In this document: positions 51,901-61,275 of the stretch, in pieces
How the letters are laid out: each line of letters opens with the position of its first letter
How positions within the stretch are numbered: position 1 is the first letter of the stretch
Assembly (NCBI GenBank): GCA_016715795.1
Contig: JADJXP010000002.1
Location: forward strand, 62,001-126,000
Direction of reading: 5' to 3'
DNA length: 64,000 bases
From: Chloracidobacterium sp.
Lineage (GTDB): Bacteria > Acidobacteriota > Blastocatellia > Pyrinomonadales > Pyrinomonadaceae
Program-made: the position numbers and the translations under genes
Notes under the pieces: generated by a model
The model's input: the letters and a program-made list of their open reading frames with translations, nothing else
What the model was told of the DNA's origin: nothing
The model's database searches: none

Positions 51901-53367
51901 GTGACACCCGACAATTCTGAGCGACGAAGCTCTGACTGGGACATTCGCAATGCGCCGCGAAACTATGTGTCGCTGATCGCCTTTCAGGCATTCAGTGCGT
52001 TGTTTTCGTTTGTGGCCGTGTGGCTGATCACGCGGTATTTCGGCAGCAGCGGTTACGGGTCGCTGGTGGCGATCATTGCGGCGTCGCAGATCGCGCAGAT
52101 CTTTGTTAATTGGACGTGCGTCGCCGTCGTGCGTTATGGCGTTGAGGAATTTGTCGATGCCGGCGCGATCGCGGCGACATTCTGGACGCGGCTTGTGATG
52201 CTCGCGGTGAACCTCTTCGTCGTCGGCCTGCTTGGGCAATACTGGTTTGGCCCCGTTGGAGATTGGCTCAAGCTCACGTGGGCAGCTTTTCCGCTTGTGC
52301 TTTCGCACTTTGCATTTACGGCCGTCTGGGTTCACATGCAGATGAGCCTGCAGGCGGCAAAGATGCTGCGAGCACAGGGCTTTCTTCAGATGCTCGAACG
52401 CCTGCTGATCGTCCTCGGCATCGTCGGGCTGATCGCGACGGGCGGACTCGAATTCTCGTCGGTCGTCGCATGCTATATTGCCGCACCGGCGTTGATGGCC
52501 GTTGTGGGGTTGGTAATGCTGCGAAATCTCGTCTTCCGCCGCTTTAGGCTGGGGATCGGGATCGCGAAGAAGATCGTCTTGTTCTCGCTGCCGCTGCTGC
52601 CGTTCACGCTGGTCGGTTATCTGTCGGGAAGTTACGTCGATGCGGCGTTCGTCTCGAAATTCCTCTCGACCTCCGACCTCGGTGTTTATTCCGTCGCCAC
52701 GCAGATCAACGGCATCGCGATGCAGCTTCCAACGCTCGCAAATACGGTCCTGCTGCCGTTGTTCATCACGCTGCAAACCGAGGATCAAGACACGCGCACC
52801 CAGAACTATTTTCGCAATGTCCTGCCAGTACTGACGCTCGGCTGGGGCGTCGCGTGTGCGGTGATCGGCCTCGCGGGAAATTATGCGATACCGTTGATCT
52901 TTGGCCCGGAATATTCCGCCGCCGGTGTTCCGCTATGGATACTGCTTGCCGCCTCGGCGGTTGCACTGCCCGCAACCATCGGCTACGCGGTCCGAGCAAA
53001 TGCCCTGTCGATGACCTACGTTCCGATGACCGCTGCCATCGCCGCCGCGTTGGTCAATGTTATCGGCAACATGCTCCTGATCCCGGGATACGGAACGGTC
53101 GGCTGCGCGATAGCGACGTTGCTCGCTTTTGCGGCGAGTGTCATCGTTTTTGCAATAATGATGCGCGGAAAAGCGCAGACGGCTGTGTCGTGGATATTCC
53201 TCGCAATCGCCCCGGCCGCTGTAGGATCGATCGTTCTGATCACGCTGAACAGCGCGGCAACGGCGTTCGTTACCTGCGTCGCGGCGGCGTCAATGGTAGC
53301 TTTACTCAAAAGGGACTCACTCGGAAACATGACCACGTTGATCGCAAATCTCAGGAGGCCCGCTTAG
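51901..53367 (+). CDS. Polysaccharide flippase (Wzx/MATE-like)
   Basis: This 488-residue membrane protein has about 14 transmembrane helices and belongs to the oligosaccharide flippase family that moves lipid-linked repeat units across the inner membrane. The N-terminus VSLIAFQAFSALFSFVAVWL, TRYFGSSGYGS and the FLSTSDLGVYSVATQINGI loop are typical. It is the first gene of the plus-strand glycan cluster that runs to the window end. It starts with GTG at 51901. Confidence 0.85.
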   Translation: MTPDNSERRSSDWDIRNAPRNYVSLIAFQAFSALFSFVAVWLITRYFGSSGYGSLVAIIAASQIAQIFVNWTCVAVVRYGVEEFVDAGAIAATFWTRLVMLAVNLFVVGLLGQYWFGPVGDWLKLTWAAFPLVLSHFAFTAVWVHMQMSLQAAKMLRAQGFLQMLERLLIVLGIVGLIATGGLEFSSVVACYIAAPALMAVVGLVMLRNLVFRRFRLGIGIAKKIVLFSLPLLPFTLVGYLSGSYVDAAFVSKFLSTSDLGVYSVATQINGIAMQLPTLANTVLLPLFITLQTEDQDTRTQNYFRNVLPVLTLGWGVACAVIGLAGNYAIPLIFGPEYSAAGVPLWILLAASAVALPATIGYAVRANALSMTYVPMTAAIAAALVNVIGNMLLIPGYGTVGCAIATLLAFAASVIVFAIMMRGKAQTAVSWIFLAIAPAAVGSIVLITLNSAATAFVTCVAAASMVALLKRDSLGNMTTLIANLRRPA

Positions 53368-54132
53368 GTGAGCCTCGTTAAGGACCTCAGCTATCGTGCC
53401 CTCGATGCCGTGACGCTTGGTCGCGGTATCGAGCGACGGATCGGCGGGGAGCCGATCAGATTTCCCGCGAAATGGAGCCGCTATTACGAGGCTGATTACG
53501 AGCCGGAGACGTTCGAATTTTTTCGAACGCATCTTAAAGCCGGTGATGTGGTGCTGGATATTGGCGGGCATATCGGTTTGTTTGCGGTTGTGACGGCGAG
53601 GTTGGTCGGGGCGTCGGGAAAGGTGTTTTCATTCGAGCCGACGCCGTTTACTCGGGGCGTGCTCCAGCAAGTTGTTGATCTGAATGGCTGCGGCGACGTG
53701 GTCGAAGTGCGGAGCGAGGCCGTGTCGTCGAAACGCGGCGAGACGGTGTTTTATGACACGGGCGACGATGTTTCGAACGCAAATTCGCTAGTCCGGACCG
53801 AACGGAGCAAGGCCGAGATACGCGTTCCGACGATCTCGGTGGACGAATTTGCCGCCGAGCGAGGCCTCACGGTCAACTGTATCAAGATCGACGTCGAGGG
53901 TGCCGAGCTTGACGTGCTGATCGGGGCCGAACGGACGTTTCGCGAGCAGCGGCCGGTTGCTCGGTTGGGATTGCATCCAAAGTTCATCACGCAGAACGGC
54001 CAATCGCTCGATGAGATATGGGAACGGCTCGCGGACTACAAACTCGCGGTCATTTTTGACGGCGAGAGCGTGAACCGCGAGTGGTTCGTGTCGCAGGCTG
54101 ACCTTTTTGACGTCAATCTGATACCGTCTTAA
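53368..54132 (+). CDS. FkbM-family methyltransferase
   Basis: This 254-residue SAM-dependent O-methyltransferase has the cofactor motif VLDIGGHIGLFAVVTARLV at about 66-84, FSFEPTPFT, then VNCIKIDVEGAELDVLIG, the FkbM hallmark. It probably methylates a sugar of the repeat unit. GTG start at 53368 directly follows the flippase stop. Confidence 0.88.
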   Translation: MSLVKDLSYRALDAVTLGRGIERRIGGEPIRFPAKWSRYYEADYEPETFEFFRTHLKAGDVVLDIGGHIGLFAVVTARLVGASGKVFSFEPTPFTRGVLQQVVDLNGCGDVVEVRSEAVSSKRGETVFYDTGDDVSNANSLVRTERSKAEIRVPTISVDEFAAERGLTVNCIKIDVEGAELDVLIGAERTFREQRPVARLGLHPKFITQNGQSLDEIWERLADYKLAVIFDGESVNREWFVSQADLFDVNLIPS

Positions 54133-54135
54133 GAC

Positions 54136-55242
54136 ATGCGTGTCTGCCACCTGTGCGACAGCTCGGTCGCGGGCGATTACTTCCGAAATATCACTGCCGG
54201 ACTGACAAAATGCGGCATCGAGGTCGTGCTGGCAGAACTCGGCCCCGGCGCGCCGCCGTCGTGGCTGACTGAGTTTCCGGGCGTGAAATATCACTCGCTA
54301 AACGCTGTGGGAAAGGCACAAATGTTCGCCGCCCGCAAACAGCTCGCTGCGCTCGTCCGAGGTGAACGTATCGACATCCTGCAAACGCATCTCTTCTATT
54401 CGGGATTGGTTGCCGCACTAGCGAAACCGCGATTGGGCAAGGCGCTCTTCGCCCTGATGCGGCATCACACCGGCGTCGTGCGGATGTTGGGATCGCGGCT
54501 GCACGTGATGGCCGACAGGTGGATGACCGGGCGTGCGGATCGCGTAATTACCGTATCCGAAGCGGCCCGGGCGTATATGCGCGGGGTTGACGGCATCACG
54601 CGGGACGATATCGAGGTCATTCATCTCGGCTTCGATTTTGAGAAGTTTCGGCCCGATGCTGAGAAACGCGCGGCGTTGCGGAGCGAGTTGGGCTTTGCCG
54701 TCGACGACTTTGTGGTCGGCTATGTCGGCAACTATGCCGTCGGCAAGGGGCATTTTCAACTGCTCGATGCTCTGACAAAGATCAGGCCGGACGTCTCGAA
54801 TGCTCGGTTGTTATTCGCGGGCCGTGGCACACTGCCGGGGCTTGATGACGCGGTCGCCAAACTGCCGGTGGGCAGTGTCGTTTTTGCCGGCTGGCGTGAC
54901 GATATCACGGGCGTCTATAACGCAATTGACGTGTTCGTACAGCCTTCGTTGAGCGAGGCGTTCTCACAGGTGTTGGTCGAAGCAATGGGCTGCGGCTTGC
55001 CCGTGATCGCGACCGACGTAGGCGGAGCCCGCGAGGTGATCGAAAGCGGCGTGAACGGCATCTTGATCGATTCGGATGATCCGCAGGCTATTGCGAGAGA
55101 GGTCGTAGGACTTTTCATCGATGATGCCCGGAAGCGTTCGATCGCGGATGCCGGAAGGCTATGGGTTCGTGAAAGGTTCTCAGCCGACCTGATGGTCGAG
55201 AGACACGTGGAACTCTACGAGCGGTGGATGAGCGAACGATAG
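54136..55242 (+). CDS. GT4-family glycosyltransferase
   Basis: This 368-residue GT-B glycosyltransferase adds a sugar from an activated donor. The C-terminal domain has GYVGNYAVGKGHFQLLDAL, LLFAGRGTLPGLDD and the donor-binding PSLSEAFSQVLVEAMGCGLP. The N-terminal acceptor domain starts MRVCHLCDSSVAGDYF. Retaining mechanism expected; donor unknown. Confidence 0.88.
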   Translation: MRVCHLCDSSVAGDYFRNITAGLTKCGIEVVLAELGPGAPPSWLTEFPGVKYHSLNAVGKAQMFAARKQLAALVRGERIDILQTHLFYSGLVAALAKPRLGKALFALMRHHTGVVRMLGSRLHVMADRWMTGRADRVITVSEAARAYMRGVDGITRDDIEVIHLGFDFEKFRPDAEKRAALRSELGFAVDDFVVGYVGNYAVGKGHFQLLDALTKIRPDVSNARLLFAGRGTLPGLDDAVAKLPVGSVVFAGWRDDITGVYNAIDVFVQPSLSEAFSQVLVEAMGCGLPVIATDVGGAREVIESGVNGILIDSDDPQAIAREVVGLFIDDARKRSIADAGRLWVRERFSADLMVERHVELYERWMSER

Positions 55243-56025
55243 ATGGCGATCTCTGAACGATTTTGTGGTGCTAACGTCGTCGACGCCGGGCGGAGGTCGC
55301 CGTATTGGGGCGAGCACGCGGCGCGATATATGTATGCGTTGCCGTTCGTCGAGGGCAAACGGGTGCTTGATATCGCGTGCGGGACCGGTTACGGGATCGC
55401 GATCCTGAGAGAGAACGCCGCTCATGTGACGGGTGTCGATGTCGATGGCGAGGCTGCCCGTGCGGCGCTGACGGAATGCGGCGGTAATGCGGGCGTGCTG
55501 CTAGGGAACGGCATCGGGCTGCCGTTTGCTGATACGGCGTTTGAGGTTGCCACCTCGTTTGAGACGCTTGAGCATTTGAATGAGCGGGCGGCGTTCCTGG
55601 CGGAATTGCATCGCATACTTGTGCCGGGCGGCCGTCTGCTGCTATCGACACCGAACGCAAATTATTCGCAACCGGTTGACGGCGTGCCGGCAAACCCATT
55701 TCACGTCCACGAATATACGCCGGACGAATTACGGGACGAACTGGCCGAGCATTTTGAGATCGAGAGTTTTCTTGGACAAACGCTCGATCCGACGGCCGGC
55801 ATTCCTCCGTTTTACGACGCACAGCAGCGGCTGCCGAAGGACGCTAGAACTCAGATACGGCTGTTAGGGTGGAAGGTGTTCAACAAGATGCCGTTTGCCA
55901 TCCGCGAGCGCCTGAGCGGAATGATCTGGGGCAAGCCGTTCTATCCGACGGAAATCGATTACAATTTTGATGAGCAGACCGTGAATGAGGCCGTTACTCT
56001 GGTCGCTGTCTGCCGCAAAACGTAA
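55243..56025 (+). CDS. Class I SAM-dependent methyltransferase
   Basis: This 260-residue methyltransferase has VLDIACGTGYGIAIL at about 41-55, the acidic VTGVDVDGEAARAAL and SFETLEHL-type motif. A long C-terminal segment with IPPFYDAQQRLPKDA follows. It starts directly at the previous stop. Substrate likely a glycan or its lipid carrier, by context only. Confidence 0.85.
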   Translation: MAISERFCGANVVDAGRRSPYWGEHAARYMYALPFVEGKRVLDIACGTGYGIAILRENAAHVTGVDVDGEAARAALTECGGNAGVLLGNGIGLPFADTAFEVATSFETLEHLNERAAFLAELHRILVPGGRLLLSTPNANYSQPVDGVPANPFHVHEYTPDELRDELAEHFEIESFLGQTLDPTAGIPPFYDAQQRLPKDARTQIRLLGWKVFNKMPFAIRERLSGMIWGKPFYPTEIDYNFDEQTVNEAVTLVAVCRKT

Positions 56026-56888
56026 TGCCGCAGCCTCTCGTTACCGTCGTCATCCCGAACTATAACTACGCAGCGTATCTGCGCGAGGCTGTCGATAGCG
56101 TTTTGGCTCAGACCTTTGAAAATGTCGAGGTGGTCGTCGTCGATGACGGCTCGACCGACGCGTCGCGAGAGGTCATTGAGAGTTACGGCGGGCGTGTAAC
56201 GGCGATCTTTCAGGAGAATTGCGGCGTCGCGGCGGCACGGAATAACGGCGTGGCTGCGGCCAGCGGCGACTTTGTTACGTTTCTAGATGCCGACGACCGG
56301 TGGCTGCCCGACAAGCTCAAGAAACAGGTTGCGGCGTTTGTGGATGATGAGGTTGGGTTGGTCCACGTCGGGCTCCGCGAGATTGATGGCGAAGGGAATG
56401 ACGTCGGTTCGAGGTCGGACGGAATGAGTGGTTCGGTGGCTGATGAACTGCTGCTGTTCGACCGGCCCGTGATCCTCGGCGGCGGCAGCGGGCTGATGGT
56501 TCGACGGTCGGTATTTGATGAGGTTGGCGGCTTTGATACGGCGATGTCAACGTCGGCGGATTGGGACTTTTTCTACCGTGTGGCGTTGCTTTATAAGGTC
56601 GGATTTGAGCCGGCCGTGCTGCTGGATTATCGTGTGCACAGTTCAAATATGCACGGCAATATCGGCGTCATGGAGCGGGACATGCTGCGCGGATTTGGCA
56701 AGGCTTTTTCAGCGGGAAGCAAGCTCGACCGGCGGCGCTGCTACGCTAACCTGTTCAGGACCTTGTCGGGCTCATATCTTCACACGGGACGATACTTCGA
56801 CGCTCTTCGCACGGGCATTCGTAGCCTGGCAAACTGGCCGTCGGGCGTAACGGACCTCATCGCAGCGATCGAACGACGAGCTAAATGA
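56025..56888 (+). CDS. GT2-family glycosyltransferase
   Basis: This 287-residue GT-A-fold enzyme has TVVIPNYNYAAYLREAVDSV, the nucleotide-binding VVVVDDGSTDAS and the metal-binding TFLDADDRW. It starts in the stop codon of the previous gene. Inverting mechanism is expected. Donor unknown. Confidence 0.92.
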   Translation: MPQPLVTVVIPNYNYAAYLREAVDSVLAQTFENVEVVVVDDGSTDASREVIESYGGRVTAIFQENCGVAAARNNGVAAASGDFVTFLDADDRWLPDKLKKQVAAFVDDEVGLVHVGLREIDGEGNDVGSRSDGMSGSVADELLLFDRPVILGGGSGLMVRRSVFDEVGGFDTAMSTSADWDFFYRVALLYKVGFEPAVLLDYRVHSSNMHGNIGVMERDMLRGFGKAFSAGSKLDRRRCYANLFRTLSGSYLHTGRYFDALRTGIRSLANWPSGVTDLIAAIERRAK

Positions 56889-58105
56889 GATCACTCTATA
56901 TCTGCTATTTCGGTATCGACGAGCCGCTTGTGCAGACGCAGGTCCTGCCGTATCTGCGCGAACTCGTAAAGGGCGGGCACGAGATGTCGTTGCTGACATT
57001 CGAACCGGCAGATCGAGTTGCAGAGTTGCGAAGTGGCAGGGCTGCGGAGTTAAGAAAGGAGTTGGCGGCTGATGGAATTGACTGGTACTGGTTGCGGTAT
57101 CACAAGCGTTTGTCGGTCTTGGCGACGGCGTGGGACGTGGTGTGTGGCGTGCTGTTTGTGAGCAAATTCATCAATCACAATTCGCCGAATCTGCTGCACG
57201 CACGTGTTCACGTTCCGATGTTGATGGCTGCGTTGGCGCGGAAGGTAAGCCGAAAGAGACCGAAATTGTTGTTCGATATTCGCGGCTTTTTTCCTGAGGA
57301 ATACGTCGATGCCGGCATCTGGCCCGAGAATGGCTGGCTTTATCGGCTGGTAAAACGCATCGAGAGTTGGCTGATGCGCGAGGCCGACGGCTTTGTTGTC
57401 CTGACTGAGAAGGCTCGAGGGATACTTTTTCCCGGATCGGAACACGAAGCGCTGCCTGTCGAGGTGATCCCGTGCTGCGTCGATGTGGCGAATTTCTGTA
57501 CCGATGCCGAAAGCCGCGAGGCGGTCCGAAGCGAGATCGGTGCAGGCGAGCGATATGTGATCGCCTACGCGGGTTCGTTCGGCGGGTGGTATTTGTCGGA
57601 TGAGATGTATGAGTTGTTTTCGGCAGCCCGCGAGGCGGATCCGAAAGTATTCGTAATGGTGTTGACCCAGCGAGACACGGCAGCGGTGCGTAAGCGGCTG
57701 ATCAGTACTGGTCTTGGCGAGAGTGACGTATTTGTCGCGAGCGTCTCACCGGATGAGATGCCGCGGTATCTCAGCGCGGCCGATGTCGCGGTATCATTTA
57801 TCAAGCGGTGTTACTCGAAACAGGCGTCGTCGCCGACAAAGAATGCCGAATATCTTGCGGCAGGGCTGCCGATGATAGTCAACGCGGGCGTCGGCGATGT
57901 TGATGAGTTGATCGCGAGTGAACGGGTCGGCGTCATGGTCGATCCGCTCGACCGGGAAAACTACTTGGCGGCGTTGACGGCCGTAAGGACGATGGGCGAT
58001 GTAAGAAAACGGTGCCGTAAAACAGCAGCGAAGCGATTCGACATGCAAACCATCGGTGGTGAGCGTTACAGGCGTATTTACGAGCGGATGAATTCGAGTG
58101 ACTGA
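56885..58105 (+). CDS. GT4-like glycosyltransferase
   Basis: This 406-residue GT-B protein has an N-terminal MRSLYICYFGIDEPLVQTQV domain and a C-terminal donor-binding part with YAGSFGGWYLSDEMYEL and SPTKNAEYLAAGLPMIVN. At 57014-57055 a GTTGCAG/GTTGCGA-type simple repeat encodes RVAELRSGRAAELRKEL. That resembles the other periodic islands in the window and may be an insertion. It overlaps the GT2 gene by four bases. Confidence 0.82.
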   Translation: MRSLYICYFGIDEPLVQTQVLPYLRELVKGGHEMSLLTFEPADRVAELRSGRAAELRKELAADGIDWYWLRYHKRLSVLATAWDVVCGVLFVSKFINHNSPNLLHARVHVPMLMAALARKVSRKRPKLLFDIRGFFPEEYVDAGIWPENGWLYRLVKRIESWLMREADGFVVLTEKARGILFPGSEHEALPVEVIPCCVDVANFCTDAESREAVRSEIGAGERYVIAYAGSFGGWYLSDEMYELFSAAREADPKVFVMVLTQRDTAAVRKRLISTGLGESDVFVASVSPDEMPRYLSAADVAVSFIKRCYSKQASSPTKNAEYLAAGLPMIVNAGVGDVDELIASERVGVMVDPLDRENYLAALTAVRTMGDVRKRCRKTAAKRFDMQTIGGERYRRIYERMNSSD

Positions 58106-59024
58106 GAACGGGACAAACGAGATTCGCGACGGCTATCGCTGGGTGCGGCAGGATTGTCCCATTTGCGGCAAGCGGCCGACGCGGCGGGTCGGAAGGCGCG
58201 GCGGGCAGGCACACCGCGACGGCCTCGGCGTGGAGTGCGAGATATGGCAATGCTGCGATTGCGGCCTGTTGTTTGCCGATCCGATGCCGATCCCTGCGGA
58301 TGGCCTTGGCCAGCATTACGGGATGGATGCCGATGAGTATTTTGAGGCCCACGACGCGAGGGACAAGCTCGACAGTGCGACAGAGTTGGTTCGCCAGGCG
58401 GAAAAACTGCTCGGCCGAAAGGGTAAACTCCTCGACGTCGGCACCGGCCGCGGCGAGGTCGTTGCGGCTGCAAAGGCCGCCGGCTGGACGGTCGAGGGCG
58501 TCGAGCCTTCGATGACGTTTGCTGATCATGCCGAGAAACAAACCGGCGCGAAGATCTGGCGTGAGGCTATCGAGCAGAGCAACATTCCGGACGCAGAATT
58601 TGACGTGGTCATCCTCGCCGCCGTGCTCGAGCACCTTTACGGTCCCGACGCCGTCATCGACAAGGTCGCCCGCGTGCTCAAGCCCGGCGGCCTGCTGTAT
58701 CTCGACGTGCCAAATGAGACGGGGCTGTTCTTTCGCGTCGGCAATCTTTATCAGAAAATGTGCGGCCGCGACTGGTGCGTGAACCTGTCGCCGACCTTCT
58801 CGCCGTTCCACATCTTCGGGTTTTCGCCGCGTTCGCTCCGCCGCCTGCTAGCCAAGCACGGCCTCGAACCAAAGGTCTGGAAGGTCTATGCCGGAACGAG
58901 CATGGTCCCGGCCGAAGGCGGCATTCGTGCAAAGCTTGAGAGCATGGCCGGCCGTGTCGTGACGGCCGTCAGTAATCTCGGCGAGATGGGCACGTATATC
59001 GAGACGTGGGCGCTCAAAAGATAG
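58098..59024 (+). CDS. Zinc-ribbon-containing class I SAM methyltransferase
   Basis: This 308-residue protein has a short N-terminal Cys pair region (CPICG at 18-22 and CCDCG further on) that likely binds zinc. A methyltransferase domain follows with LLDVGTGRGEVVAAA, VEGVEPSMTFADHAEKQ and VVILAAVLEHLYGPD. C-terminal helices follow (PTFSPFHIFGFSPRSLRRLL). The GTG start at 58098 overlaps the previous stop. Typical of sugar C- or O-methyltransferases that act on nucleotide sugars or polymer ends. Confidence 0.85.
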   Translation: MTENGTNEIRDGYRWVRQDCPICGKRPTRRVGRRGGQAHRDGLGVECEIWQCCDCGLLFADPMPIPADGLGQHYGMDADEYFEAHDARDKLDSATELVRQAEKLLGRKGKLLDVGTGRGEVVAAAKAAGWTVEGVEPSMTFADHAEKQTGAKIWREAIEQSNIPDAEFDVVILAAVLEHLYGPDAVIDKVARVLKPGGLLYLDVPNETGLFFRVGNLYQKMCGRDWCVNLSPTFSPFHIFGFSPRSLRRLLAKHGLEPKVWKVYAGTSMVPAEGGIRAKLESMAGRVVTAVSNLGEMGTYIETWALKR

Positions 59025-59059
59025 AAAGTAGTTAATAGCTTTAGCCAATATTCTTAGTT

Positions 59060-60139
59060 ATGCGTGTTCTCGCGATAGTTCCGTCGCTTTACGACACAAG
59101 CCCGGGGCAGCGGTTTCGGATCGAACAGTGGGAGCCGCTGCTCGCGGACGAGGGCATTGAGATCAGCTACGCTCCGTTCGAGACAGAGGAATTACGCTCT
59201 GTTTTGCACACGGGTGGGGGTGTGTTTGCAAAGATCGGTGCCGTAACGAGAACGATGCGGCGACGCGGCAGGGAACTAGGCGATCTCTCCAAATACGACC
59301 TTGTTTACCTTTTTCGTGAGGCGGCAATACTCGGGCCGCCATGGTTCGAGCGGCGAATTGCCGGGTCAGGTGTGCCGATCGTTTTTGATTTTGACGATGC
59401 CGTTTTTGTCTCATACAAAAGCCCGTCGAACGGGTATCTCAGTTACCTAAAATTTCCGTCAAAGACCGCCGAGATCGTGCGGCTGTCGGCACATGTGATG
59501 GCGGGAAACCAGTATCTGGCGGATTACTCGCGCCAGTTTAACGAGAATGTGTCAATCGTTCCGACGACGATCGATACGGACAAATATACTGTTGTTGAGC
59601 GACCAGTCGCGGATGTGCCGACCATTGGCTGGAGCGGGAGCTTTAGCACGGTTCAGCATTTGGATACGATACGGGATGTGCTGCGTGAATTGGCCCGGAC
59701 GGAGCAATTCCGTCTGCGCGTTATCGGGACACCGAGCTACAAGATCCCCGACGTCGATACCGAGGCGACGCAGTGGCGTTCCGCAACCGAGATCGAGGAC
59801 CTTCGTGAGATCGATATCGGCGTGATGCCGTTGCCGGATGAGGATTGGAGCCGGGGCAAATGCGGACTAAAAGCACTGCAATACATGGCCCTGGGCATAC
59901 CGACCGTTTGCTCGCCGGTTGGAGTAAACTCTACAATCATTAGAGATGGAGTGAACGGCCATCTCGCCGACGCACCTCGAGAATGGATCGATGTGCTCAA
60001 AAAGCTGCTCCATTCACGCGAATTGCGGCGTGAAATAGGCCTCGCCGGCAGAAAAACGGTCGAGGACGAGTATTCGGCACGCGTCGTCGCTCCAAAGGTA
60101 GCCGAGATCTTTCGCGCGGCGGTGAAGACGCAAGCGTAA
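59060..60139 (+). CDS. GT4-family glycosyltransferase
   Basis: This 359-residue GT-B protein shows VLAIVPSLYDTSPGQRFRIEQ at the N-terminus and a C-terminal domain with IGWSGSFSTVQHLD and CGLKALQYMALGIPTVCSPVG. It starts 35 bp after the methyltransferase gene. Donor unknown. Confidence 0.85.
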   Translation: MRVLAIVPSLYDTSPGQRFRIEQWEPLLADEGIEISYAPFETEELRSVLHTGGGVFAKIGAVTRTMRRRGRELGDLSKYDLVYLFREAAILGPPWFERRIAGSGVPIVFDFDDAVFVSYKSPSNGYLSYLKFPSKTAEIVRLSAHVMAGNQYLADYSRQFNENVSIVPTTIDTDKYTVVERPVADVPTIGWSGSFSTVQHLDTIRDVLRELARTEQFRLRVIGTPSYKIPDVDTEATQWRSATEIEDLREIDIGVMPLPDEDWSRGKCGLKALQYMALGIPTVCSPVGVNSTIIRDGVNGHLADAPREWIDVLKKLLHSRELRREIGLAGRKTVEDEYSARVVAPKVAEIFRAAVKTQA

Positions 60140-60142
60140 CGC

Positions 60143-61267
60143 ATGACAGTTTCTAACATTTTGGTCACCGGCGGTGCCGGTTTTATCGGCTCGCATCTTG
60201 TTGACGCGCTCGTGACGCGCGGGCATCGCGTCCGCATCCTCGATTCATTGGTCGAGCAGGTCCATGGCGCGTCTGTGCCGCCGCATCTCAATACGCAGGC
60301 TGAATTCATTCAGGGTGACGTGTGCGTTGCCGCGGCTGTCGCAAAGGCTCTCGATGGCATCGACGTGGTCTATCATCAGGCCGCCGAGGTCGGCGTCGGG
60401 CAATCAATGTACGAGATCGTCCGGTATGTAAAGGCCAACGACCTTGGTACGGCCGTGATGCTCGAGGAGATGATCAAGCGGCGGGGGCAATTCAAAAAGC
60501 TCATCGTCGCCTCGTCAATGTCGATCTACGGCGAGGGAGCGTATCGATGCGAGAAGTGCAACGTTGAGGTCAATCCATTCCTGCGGCCCGCCGATCAGCT
60601 CGCGGCACACGATTGGGAATTTAAGTGCGGCGAATGCAGTTCGCTGCTGATGACGATAGGCACACCCGAGACAAAGCCGCTATTTCCGACCTCTGTTTAC
60701 GCAGTCAGCAAGCAGGACCAGGAGCAGTACTGTCTTGCGGTCGGCCGGGCCTATGGCATCCCGACGGTGGCGTTTCGGTATTTCAACGTTTACGGCACGC
60801 GGCAGGCGTTGTCTAATCCCTACACTGGCGTTTGTGCGATATTCTCTTCGCGGCTGCTCAACGACCAGTCGCCCGCGATCTTTGAGGACGGCGAGCAGTC
60901 CCGCGATTTTGTCCACGTTAGCGATATTGTCCAGGCAAATATGCTCGCACTCGAGACGGACAGAGGCGATTTCGAGGCAATGAACGTAGGCACCGGCCGG
61001 GCCACGACCGTCAAACAGATCGCTGAAGTTCTCGCCAAAGGCCTGGGCAAGGACATCCAGCCAAACATTGTCGGCAAATACCGCGAAGGCGACATCCGCC
61101 ATTGCGTAGCAGACATTGCGAAGATCCGCCAGCTTTTGGGCTATGAACCCAAGATCACGCTTGAATCCGGGCTCTCGGAACTGCTCGGATGGCTCGCGAC
61201 TCAAGATGCTGACGATCGTGTAGAAACAGCAACCGCAGAATTAGCACACAAGGGCCTCGTCAAATAG
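60143..61267 (+). CDS. Nucleotide-sugar epimerase with zinc-ribbon insert (dTDP-L-rhamnose 4-epimerase-like)
   Basis: This 374-residue extended SDR has NILVTGGAGFIGSHLVDALV, SSMSIYGEG, the catalytic SVYAVSKQDQE, and FRYFNVYGTRQALSNPYTG. Between the Ser and Tyr of the active site there is an insert with two Cys pairs (CEKCN and CGECS), probably a structural zinc site. This insert is known in dTDP-L-rhamnose 4-epimerase (Tle) and its relatives, which make 6-deoxy-L-talose. That activity is inferred. It starts three bases after the glycosyltransferase. Confidence 0.85.
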   Translation: MTVSNILVTGGAGFIGSHLVDALVTRGHRVRILDSLVEQVHGASVPPHLNTQAEFIQGDVCVAAAVAKALDGIDVVYHQAAEVGVGQSMYEIVRYVKANDLGTAVMLEEMIKRRGQFKKLIVASSMSIYGEGAYRCEKCNVEVNPFLRPADQLAAHDWEFKCGECSSLLMTIGTPETKPLFPTSVYAVSKQDQEQYCLAVGRAYGIPTVAFRYFNVYGTRQALSNPYTGVCAIFSSRLLNDQSPAIFEDGEQSRDFVHVSDIVQANMLALETDRGDFEAMNVGTGRATTVKQIAEVLAKGLGKDIQPNIVGKYREGDIRHCVADIAKIRQLLGYEPKITLESGLSELLGWLATQDADDRVETATAELAHKGLVK

Positions 61268-61275
61268 GCTTTCTG

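Noticed and set aside
51817..52788. A 323-codon minus-strand open frame inside the flippase gene
   Set aside because: The protein is Arg/Asp/His/Gln-rich without any recognisable domain, and it lies fully antisense to a well-supported membrane-protein gene. Such frames are common in GC-rich DNA.
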